Assembly (NCBI GenBank): GCA_025350775.1
Contig: JANXXF010000257.1
Span: forward strand, 1 to 10,460
Reading direction: 5' to 3'
Length of the DNA: 10,460 bases
Origin: Actinomycetes bacterium
GTDB lineage: Bacteria; Actinomycetota; Thermoleophilia; Gaiellales; Gaiellaceae
Shown: positions 1 to 6,774 of the stretch, piece after piece
How positions within the stretch are numbered: the first letter of the stretch is position 1
How the letters are laid out: the number at the start of each line of letters is the position of its first letter
Notes under the pieces: generated by a model
Told to the model about the DNA's origin: nothing
Seen by the model: only the letters and a program-made list of their open reading frames with translations
Database searches by the model: none
Program-made: the position numbers and the translations under genes

Positions 1-775
1 CGCGCAGCAGCTCGGCGCGCGGGTGGGGTAGGTGCGTGCCGCGGTAGATCTTCGGCATGTTGGCGAGCAGGTCGGCCTTTGTGATGTCACCGATCAGGAG
101 CACGTCGAAGAGCCCGTCGTCGGGCTCGGCAGCCGGGCAGATCTTCATGCCGCCGCCGAAGTAACGGCAGTTGGCGACGATCGCGTCGTACATGCGCCCG
201 CTGCGGATCGCGTCGTCCACCGTGACGCGCAGCTCGGTGTTGCGCCAGCTGGCGAACACCGCGAGCGTGGCGAGCAGGTACGACGCCTTGCCGCCCAGCA
301 CCTTGGTCGTCTCGTTCGTGCGCTTCGCGACCGCGCCGCTCATGCCGGCGCTGGCGATGTTGGCGAAGTAGGCGACCGCGTCGGCCCCCGACCACGAGCG
401 ATAGGTGATCTTGCCGGCGTCGATGGTGCGGGTGCGCCCCTCGACCACGATGCGGGCGGCCTGCTCGACGTCGGTCGGAATGCCGAACGAGCGGACGAAG
501 TCGGTGCCGGTACCGCGCGGCAGCACGGCCAGCTCGACGCTGTCGCGGCCGACGAGGCCGTTGACCGCCTCGTTGACGGTGCCGTCGCCGCCGACGACCA
601 CGATCCGGCCAGCGCCGCGCTGGGCTGCCTCGGCGGCGAGCTGGCTGAGATGCCCCGGGTTCTGCGAGAACAGGGTGTCGCCCACCAGGCCGACGGCCGC
701 CGCGCGGTGGGCGATCTCGGGCCAGCGCCGGCCGGTCGCCCCGTTGTCGGACGCCGGGTTGACGAGGAAGACCGT
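1..775 (-). CDS. Diacylglycerol/lipid kinase family protein (partial, left edge)
   Basis: Member of the DAGK catalytic family (DagK/YegS/LCB5 type), which transfers phosphate from ATP to a lipid such as diacylglycerol at the membrane. Reading the minus strand gives an N-terminal VFLVNPAS strand, then the nucleotide-binding loop VVVGGDGTVNE (about 585-615), then LPRGTGTDFVRS, the family's PxGTxNDxAR-like motif with Thr where Asn is usual. A later FGGGMKICP segment and the C-terminal beta domain (FDVLLIGDI) also fit. About 258 residues are visible; the C-terminus lies beyond base 1. The frame is open back to a TGA at 874-872 but contains no ATG, GTG or TTG before the conserved N-terminus; the first GTG is at 685-683, inside the domain. 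The end at 775 marks the conserved extent (an ACG there directly precedes VFLVNPAS), not a proven start. It follows deoD by about 40 bases, so the two are probably cotranscribed. The family is certain; the substrate is not. Confidence 0.85.
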
Positions 776-812
776 CTTCGGGCTGGCGCCCGCCCAGGGC
801 CCTGCGGTGACG

Positions 813-1544
813 CTAGTGGCGGCCGTGGCCGTGCCCGCTCGTCTGGGTGACGGTTTCGAGCGCGAGCTCGGTCATCTGGTCGACGGCCCGCTTCATCTCG
901 GCGTCGCTGATGCGGATGAACTCACCCTCGACGACAACGTCGCTGACCGTGAGCAGGCACCCGGCCTTGATCTTGCGCAGCGCCGCGATCGTGAACAGGA
1001 CGGCGGCCTCCATCTCGACGGCGAGCACGCCGCGGTCCGACCAGCGCTGGTACTGGCCGCTGTCGGCGTTGTAGAAGACGTCGCTCGAGACGATCGGCCC
1101 GACGCGCACCGGCTTGCCGAGCTCCTTGGCAGCGTGCACGGCGCCGTGGATCAGGTCCCAGTCGGCGGTGGGGCAGTGCGGCTCGCCGACGATGTGCAAG
1201 GCGGTCGCGTCGGCCGGGATCGCGGTGAGCGCGATGATCAGGTCGCCGAGCGCCATGTCGGGCTGCAGGCCGCCGCAGGTGCCGACGCGGATGAGGCGCT
1301 TCGCGCCCAGCTGGATGAGCTCCTCGACGACGATGGCGGCCGACGGGCAGCCCATGCCTGTCGCCTGCACCGAGACGGGGACGCCCTGGAAGCTGCCCGT
1401 GAAGCCCAGCAGGCCGCGCTCGCCGTTCACCTGGCGGGCGGTGTCGAAGAAGGTGTCGGCGATGTACTTGGCGCGGACGGGGTCGCCCGGCACGAGAACG
1501 GCCTCGGCGTAGTCCCCAGGACTGGCTCGGAGATGAATCGGCAT
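813..1544 (-). CDS. deoD: Purine nucleoside phosphorylase, DeoD type
   Basis: Phosphorolytic cleavage of purine (deoxy)ribonucleosides to free base and (deoxy)ribose-1-phosphate in the cytosol; purine salvage. The 243-residue product follows the E. coli-type hexameric PNP (PNP_UDP_1 family) along its length: His4 near the N-terminus, GDPVRAKYIADTFFD with the phosphate-binding Arg, a GFTGSFQG segment, RVGTCGG, the ribose-binding VEMEAA, and SD in LLTVSDVV, matching the catalytic Asp region. The ATG at 1544 is preferred because AGGA at 1556-1553 sits 8 bases upstream; an in-frame ATG at 1553 would overlap that site. A longer open frame to 1976 runs antisense through the GNAT gene and is not coding. 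After the normal family end (LALETV) there is a short His/Gly tail, TQTSGHGHGRH, probably lineage specific. It is divergent from the GNAT gene and upstream of the lipid kinase. It supplies bases that Hpt, encoded on the other strand, can convert to nucleotides. Confidence 0.96.
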   Translation of the reverse strand: MPIHLRASPGDYAEAVLVPGDPVRAKYIADTFFDTARQVNGERGLLGFTGSFQGVPVSVQATGMGCPSAAIVVEELIQLGAKRLIRVGTCGGLQPDMALGDLIIALTAIPADATALHIVGEPHCPTADWDLIHGAVHAAKELGKPVRVGPIVSSDVFYNADSGQYQRWSDRGVLAVEMEAAVLFTIAALRKIKAGCLLTVSDVVVEGEFIRISDAEMKRAVDQMTELALETVTQTSGHGHGRH

Positions 1545-1552
1545 GGTGCGCA

Positions 1553-1556
1553 TCCT
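1553..1556 (-). promoter_or_regulatory. Shine-Dalgarno site of deoD
   Basis: AGGA on the minus strand, 8 bases before the ATG at 1544. It decides between the two in-frame ATG codons (1544 and 1553) in favour of 1544. Confidence 0.6.
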
Positions 1557-1587
1557 ACGGAAGGCGTCAGCGGAGCCGCCCGTTCCG

Positions 1588-1593
1588 TATCGT
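1588..1593 (+). promoter_or_regulatory. Possible -10 box for a leaderless GNAT-tilS-hpt transcript
   Basis: TATCGT fits the TAnnnT -10 pattern and ends 6 bases before the GTG start at 1600; no Shine-Dalgarno sequence precedes that start. This spacing is what leaderless actinobacterial genes show, with transcription starting at the start codon. No convincing -35 box is visible. The 55-base divergent gap 1545-1599 must also carry the deoD promoter, which I cannot place. Confidence 0.3.
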
Positions 1594-1599
1594 TGAGTT

Positions 1600-2397
1600 G
1601 TGATCCCCGGACGCCTGTCGCGCCGCACCATCGAGCCCAGCCTGCAGCAGATCCTCGAGTTCTGCGCGGCGGATCCGGTTGAGCGTGTGTTCCTCGAGGA
1701 TGTCGCCCGGCGCGGCCTCGGGCGGTTCACCGCGGTGCAGCGGGCGGGCAGCCTCACGGCGCTCTGCCACGTCGGTGCGAACGTCGTGCCGTCGGGGGAG
1801 GGCTGCGCGGCCTTCGCCGATGCTGTGGCGCGCAGGCGCGCGCGGATGATGATCGGTGAGGAGAGAGCGGTCGGCGAGCTGTGGGAGGCGGTGCGTCGCC
1901 GGGTTCCCCCGCTGCGCACCGATCGCACGGGGCAGCCGGTGTATCTCATCGACGAGCCGCCGCCCGCGGGTGACACGGGCCTGCGACCGGCGACCGCCGA
2001 CGATCTCGACGTGCTCGTCCCGGCCTGCGCGGCGGCCCACTACGAGGAGCTGGGCATCGACCCGCTCGCGCGTGACCGTGAGGGCTTCGTGTGGCGGACG
2101 CGGGCCCAGATCGAGGAGCGGCGCTCGTGGATCTGGCGGGACGGCTCGACGATCCTCTTCAAGGCGGAGGCGTCGGCCTGGACGCCCAGCGCCGTCCAGC
2201 TGCAGCAGGTGTGGAGCGACCCGCCTGCGCGCGGCCGGGGGAACGCCCACCGTGCCCTGCGCGACCTGATCCGGCTGCTGCTGGTGACGACGCCCCGGGT
2301 GTGCCTGTTCGTCCGGCCCGAGAACGCCCCTGCCATCCGCGTCTACGAGTCGGTCGGCATGCGCCGCACCAGCACGTACCGCTCCCTCATCTTCTGA
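1600..2397 (+). CDS. GNAT-family N-acetyltransferase with DUF4081-like N-terminal domain
   Basis: 265-residue protein. The C-terminal half carries the acetyl-CoA-binding signature of the GNAT fold: the strand LQQVWSDPPARGRGNAHRAL (pyrophosphate loop RGRGNA at residues 211-216) and then FVRPENAPAIRVYESVGM, the NxxAxxxYxxxGF-type motif near the C-terminus. The N-terminal ~115 residues, with a LTALCHVGANVVPSG segment, resemble the DUF4081 domain that precedes GNAT in actinobacterial proteins of the Rv2867c type; that domain name is from memory of the pattern. The substrate is unknown. The GTG at 1600 is the first start after the divergent gap and gives a family-like N-terminus. It is the first gene of a plus-strand run: 5 bases separate its stop from the small membrane peptide, which overlaps tilS. 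Confident for the fold, not for the function. Confidence 0.88.
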   Translation: MIPGRLSRRTIEPSLQQILEFCAADPVERVFLEDVARRGLGRFTAVQRAGSLTALCHVGANVVPSGEGCAAFADAVARRRARMMIGEERAVGELWEAVRRRVPPLRTDRTGQPVYLIDEPPPAGDTGLRPATADDLDVLVPACAAAHYEELGIDPLARDREGFVWRTRAQIEERRSWIWRDGSTILFKAEASAWTPSAVQLQQVWSDPPARGRGNAHRALRDLIRLLLVTTPRVCLFVRPENAPAIRVYESVGMRRTSTYRSLIF

Positions 2398-2402
2398 GAC
2401 CC

Positions 2403-2519
2403 GTGTTGCGTCGCCTCCTCCTGCTCGCGCTGCTCGTCCTGATCGGCCCCTGGGCGGCGCGCGAGCTTGCCTCCTGGCTCGTCGGGCGCCGCCCGGCCGA
2501 CTCGGCGTATCGCCGATGA
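2403..2519 (+). CDS. Small single-span membrane peptide (38 aa), coupled to tilS
   Basis: Starts at GTG, 5 bases after the GNAT stop, and its TGA overlaps the tilS ATG as ATGA (2516-2519). The product begins VLRR, has a leucine-rich hydrophobic stretch (about residues 5-17, LLLLALLVLIGPW), then an amphipathic ARELASWLVGRR segment and a basic tail ending AYRR. The predicted topology is a short membrane anchor with positive charges on both sides. The frame is open well upstream, but that part is antiparallel-free overlap with the GNAT gene and not coding. I recognise no family. Spacing and overlap suggest it is translated, if only to deliver ribosomes to tilS. Comparison with relatives would settle whether the peptide itself is kept. 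A non-coding spacer remains possible. Confidence 0.45.
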   Translation: MLRRLLLLALLVLIGPWAARELASWLVGRRPADSAYRR

Positions 2520-3544
2520 GCCTGCCCGTGCCCGCCCCGGCCGTCGACCCGGCAGCCCTGCGCGCGCGCATCGCCGCCCAGATCGCCGCGCATGCCCTGC
2601 TCGAGCCGGGAGCACCCGTCGTCGCGCTGGTCTCGGGCGGGGCCGACTCGACCTGCCTCTGGCACGCGCTAGGCGCCCTCGGCTACCGCGTCGGCGCGGT
2701 GCACGTCAACCACCACCTGCGCGGCGCCGAGTCGGAGGCCGACGCGAGCCACTGCCGCGGCCTGCTCGGCGCCGAGGTCGTCGACGCGCCCGTGCCGGTC
2801 CAGCCGACGGAGGCCGCCCTGCGTGACCTGCGCTACGGCCTCACCGTCCGCTTCGGCCTGCGCGCCACCGGACACACCGCTTCCGACCAGGTCGAGACCG
2901 TGCTCTACCGGCTCGTCTCGTCGGGCGTGAGCAAAGGGATCCGGCCCTTTCGCGAGGACGGCGTCGTGCGGCCGCTGTTGCCGCTCTGGCGAGAGGAGAC
3001 GGAGGCGTACTGCCACGCCGTCGGGCTGCCGGTCCGGGCCGACTCCAGCAATCCCGGCACGAAGCGCGGGCTCATCCGTTCCGAGCTTCTGCCGCTGCTG
3101 CGCCGGCTCCACCCGGGCGCCGAGGCCAACCTGCTGGCTCTCGCCGGCGGGGCCGCCACGCTGTCTGCGCCGATCGAGCGCGCCGTCGCCGAGCTGCTGG
3201 CCCGGCCAGTCGGCTCGGCGCGCGTCGACCTGGGGTCGGGGCTCGTCGCCGCGAGAGAGTACGATCGCATCTGGCTCGAGCGGGCTCCCGTCCCGCTCGA
3301 TGGCCTCGTGCGCTGGGGCCGGTGGGTAATCGAATCCGACCTGCCGGGGCTCCACGTGCGTGGCTGGCGTGCAGGCGACCGGCTCGCCGGAAGGAGCAAG
3401 AAAGTGCAGGACGTGTTCGTGGATGCGAAGGTGCCGCGCTCGGAGCGCGAGGCGTGGCCGCTCGTGGTGCGAGGCGACGAGGTCGTCGCCGTGCCCGGGC
3501 TCGTCACGGCGGACGGCGTGCGCGCCGTGGAGGTGCCGGCATGA
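2516..3544 (+). CDS. tilS: tRNA(Ile)-lysidine synthase
   Basis: ATP-dependent attachment of lysine to C34 of the CAU-anticodon tRNA-Ile, changing both decoding (AUA) and aminoacylation identity; cytosolic and normally essential. The 342-residue protein has the N-type ATP pyrophosphatase P-loop SGGADST at residues 40-46, followed by VHVNHHLRG, the HTASDQVETVLYRL motif (usually HHxDDxxET; here GHTASDQ), GIRPF, a DSSNPGTKRGLIRSELLPLL segment typical of TilS, and a C-terminal lysidine-TilS domain (WRAGDRL...KKVQDVFVDAKVPRSERE, then VVAVPGL). The start codon overlaps the stop of the small membrane peptide, and its own stop overlaps the hpt start (ATGA, 3541-3544), so translation of the three is probably coupled. 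tilS next to hpt and ftsH is a classic bacterial arrangement. Confidence 0.96.
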   Translation: MSLPVPAPAVDPAALRARIAAQIAAHALLEPGAPVVALVSGGADSTCLWHALGALGYRVGAVHVNHHLRGAESEADASHCRGLLGAEVVDAPVPVQPTEAALRDLRYGLTVRFGLRATGHTASDQVETVLYRLVSSGVSKGIRPFREDGVVRPLLPLWREETEAYCHAVGLPVRADSSNPGTKRGLIRSELLPLLRRLHPGAEANLLALAGGAATLSAPIERAVAELLARPVGSARVDLGSGLVAAREYDRIWLERAPVPLDGLVRWGRWVIESDLPGLHVRGWRAGDRLAGRSKKVQDVFVDAKVPRSEREAWPLVVRGDEVVAVPGLVTADGVRAVEVPA

Positions 3545-4134
3545 CCGTGGACGGCGCTCCGGGAGCGGCGTCGCAGCCCGCCGCCCGTGTCGACGACGGC
3601 GTCAGCGAGGAGCTGCTCGGCGCCGATGTGCTCGCCGCGCGCATCCGCGAGCTCGGCGCCGAGGTCTCGCGCGACTACGCCGGCCGCGACCTGCTGCTGG
3701 TCTGCGTCCTCAAGGGCGCCATCTTCTTCCTGGCCGACCTGATGCGCGCGATCGACCTGCCACTCGAGCTCGACTTCATGGCCATCTCCAGCTACGGAGC
3801 GGCTACCGACACTTCGGGTGTCGTCCGTATCCTCAAGGACCTCGACGCGAGCATCGCCGGCCGCGACGTCCTGATCGTCGAAGACATCATCGACTCCGGG
3901 CTGACGCTGTCGTACCTCGCGCGCACGCTCGAGGCTCGCCGCCCCGCCTCGCTCGAGATCTGCGCGCTGCTCACGAAGCCGAGCCGCCGCCAGATGGAGG
4001 TGCCCGTCCGCTACGTCGGCTTCGAGATCCCCGATCGCTTTGTCATCGGCTACGGCCTCGACTACGGCGAGCGCTACCGGAATCTGCCGTATCTCGGCGT
4101 GCTCGCCGGCGAGGCGGGCGGTAGCGACGCCTGA
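3541..4134 (+). CDS. hpt: Hypoxanthine(-guanine) phosphoribosyltransferase
   Basis: Converts hypoxanthine (and usually guanine) plus PRPP to IMP/GMP in the cytosol; purine salvage. The 197-residue protein has the PRPP-binding loop VEDIIDSGLTL at residues 113-123, the LKGAIFFLADL segment with the usual KG dipeptide, the flexible-loop SSYG motif, and the C-terminal FVIGYGLDYGERYRNLPYLGVL block. It carries roughly 20 extra N-terminal residues (Ala/Pro/Asp rich) before the conserved ELLGADVLAARIREL; a start further in cannot be excluded, but the ATGA overlap with tilS favours 3541. The stop codon TGA (4132-4134) lies inside the left copy of the CTGAG repeat flanking the MITE-like element, so that insertion begins at the very end of this gene and leaves the protein intact. 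Confidence 0.96.
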   Translation: MTVDGAPGAASQPAARVDDGVSEELLGADVLAARIRELGAEVSRDYAGRDLLLVCVLKGAIFFLADLMRAIDLPLELDFMAISSYGAATDTSGVVRILKDLDASIAGRDVLIVEDIIDSGLTLSYLARTLEARRPASLEICALLTKPSRRQMEVPVRYVGFEIPDRFVIGYGLDYGERYRNLPYLGVLAGEAGGSDA

Positions 4135-4135
4135 G
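4131..4135. repeat. Candidate target-site duplication, left copy (CTGAG)
   Basis: CTGAG directly abutting the left inverted repeat; it contains the hpt stop codon TGA. The identical sequence abuts the right repeat at 4357-4361. Five bases could match by chance about once in a thousand. Confidence 0.5.
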
Positions 4136-4205
4136 CCTGGATCCACCGTTGTTCGCGGGCGTTGCGGCTCGTCCAGACTGCCAGGCCGCTCCCCGGCGGG
4201 GTTTC

Positions 4206-4230
4206 GGCCCCCGCCTCCGGCGGTGGGGCC
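4206..4230. repeat. GC-rich hairpin inside the MITE-like element
   Basis: GGCCCC plus CGCC pairs with GGCG plus GGGGCC around a TCC loop, with a two-base bulge. It is stable enough to slow transcription but has no T-tract, so it is not a canonical intrinsic terminator. Confidence 0.5.
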
Positions 4231-4269
4231 TGCACCCGGCCCGTGCGCTCCGCGCTGGAGCCTCCGGAT

Positions 4270-4284
4270 CGGGCCACCGGCCCG
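4270..4284. repeat. Perfect 6-bp GC hairpin inside the MITE-like element
   Basis: CGGGCC-ACC-GGCCCG, a six-base perfect stem with a three-base loop, no T-tract after it. Together with the hairpin at 4206-4230 and the long outer arms it makes the whole 4136-4356 region strongly foldable on either strand. Confidence 0.5.
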
Positions 4285-4356
4285 CCCCGTACGGCCCCAG
4301 CGCGTCCTGACAGCCCGGACGAGCGCCCCGCGATCACGAAAAACAGTGGATCCAGG

Positions 4357-4361
4357 CTGAG
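4357..4361. repeat. Candidate target-site duplication, right copy (CTGAG)
   Basis: Second CTGAG, directly abutting the right inverted repeat GTGGATCCAGG. CTGAG has the form CT-N-AG, so the flanks also extend the inverted repeat by two bases; the exact element boundary is therefore ambiguous by up to two bases. Confidence 0.5.
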
Positions 4362-4398
4362 CGCGCGCCGGGCCGCACGGCTCGGCGCGGGGTGACGC

Positions 4399-4407
4399 TG
4401 CTACCCT
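4399..4407 (+). promoter_or_regulatory. Possible extended -10 promoter for ftsH
   Basis: TGC followed by TACCCT fits an extended -10 box (TGn-TAnnnT) 16 bases before the ftsH GTG; AGAGG at 4415-4419 can serve as ribosome-binding site with short spacing. It lies just right of the MITE-like element, so ftsH may be transcribed separately from tilS-hpt. No -35 hexamer is evident. Confidence 0.3.
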
Positions 4408-4423
4408 CCCAGGCAGAGGCCAC

Positions 4424-6385
<1,962 letters not shown>

Positions 6386-6389
6386 CGCC

Positions 6390-6425
6390 GGGACGCGGCG
6401 ACCCGGCGAGCGGGGACGCGGCGAC
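6390..6425. repeat. 13-bp direct repeat between convergent genes
   Basis: GGGACGCGGCGAC occurs at 6390-6402 and again at 6413-6425, filling the 40-base gap between the ftsH stop and the end of the minus-strand ORF. No hairpin-plus-T terminator is visible here, although two convergent transcripts should end nearby. Confidence 0.6.
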
Positions 6426-6770
6426 TCAGGACTTCCGCGGTGCGGAGTCGGGTGTGGACGGCCGGCCAGCTGGCGGGACGCCCGGGGTGACGGGCACGCG
6501 TGGGGCGGGTTGAGGGCCCTGGGTCTCGGGGCGCTTCGCGGTCGGCGCCGGCTTGGCTGTCGGCTTGGCTGTCGGCTTGGCTGGCAGCCTGGGCGCCGAC
6601 CGGGGTGCGGCGCGAGGGGTGAAGGAAGGCGCGTCAGCCCCTGCGGCTGCGGCGCCTGACCCGGCGATACCGGCAGCGGCCGCGGCGCCCAGCAACGTCA
6701 CCACGGCGGCGGCGCGCCGCGCCGGGAACCGGCCCCGTGTAAGCCGGAGCCGCCGGCGTGGCGCACCCAC
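6426..6770 (-). CDS. Small Ala/Pro-rich protein with signal-like N-terminus (hypothetical)
   Basis: 114 codons opening with GTG 4 bases after the stop of the large secreted protein. The N-terminus has a strongly basic stretch (residues 5-19, many Arg), then an Ala/Val/Leu/Gly hydrophobic core (about 20-43) ending in Ala-rich small residues compatible with signal peptidase cleavage. The rest is low-complexity Pro/Ala/Lys/Thr, including KPTAKPTAKPAPTAK, encoded by a 12-bp tandem repeat, and ending SAPRKS. No family is recognisable. No good ribosome-binding site is seen: AGGA in the upstream stop region lies only 2 bases before the GTG. It could be a real secreted or cell-wall-spanning peptide cotranscribed with its neighbour, or a chance open frame in GC-rich repeats; the consistent signal-peptide plan favours the first. 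Confidence 0.4.
   Translation of the reverse strand: MGAPRRRLRLTRGRFPARRAAAVVTLLGAAAAAGIAGSGAAAAGADAPSFTPRAAPRSAPRLPAKPTAKPTAKPAPTAKRPETQGPQPAPRVPVTPGVPPAGRPSTPDSAPRKS
6550..6583. repeat. 12-bp tandem repeat in the Ala/Pro-rich ORF
   Basis: GGCTTGGCTGTC on the plus strand is repeated at 6550 and 6562, with a third partial copy from 6574. On the minus strand it encodes the repeated Lys-Pro-Thr-Ala unit; the length is a multiple of three, so copy number changes would keep the frame. Confidence 0.75.
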
Positions 6771-6774
6771 CGTC

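Larger units (their letters stand above)
4136..4356. mobile_element. MITE-like palindromic element between hpt and ftsH
   Basis: A 221-bp stretch whose ends are perfect 11-bp inverted repeats, CCTGGATCCAC (4136-4146) and GTGGATCCAGG (4346-4356). Similarity of the arms continues imperfectly for about 55 bases: after the terminal 11 bp both arms (right arm reverse complemented) read GTT-n-TTCG, then CTCGTCC, then CTG-n-CAGG-n-CGC, with one small gap. The element is flanked on both sides by the same five bases, CTGAG (4131-4135 and 4357-4361), as expected for a target-site duplication. It contains no convincing coding frame. The centre holds two strong GC hairpins. These are the properties of a miniature inverted-repeat transposable element mobilised in trans; no transposase is in the window, so no IS family can be named. 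Alternatives are a large structured intergenic RNA or a transcription-stopping structure after hpt; the flanking repeat favours transposition. Confidence 0.6.

Noticed and set aside
32..1682. Plus-strand open frames of 272 and 425 codons
   Set aside because: Antisense to the lipid kinase and deoD; Arg/Ala/Asp/Val-rich composition without motifs, typical of shadows in GC-rich DNA.
1554..1976. N-terminal extension of deoD back to 1976
   Set aside because: It runs antisense through the GNAT gene, is Arg/Ser/Thr-rich, and a Shine-Dalgarno site fits the ATG at 1544.
6386..6425. Intrinsic terminator between ftsH and the minus-strand genes
   Set aside because: No hairpin followed by a T-run on either strand; only a 13-bp direct repeat is present.
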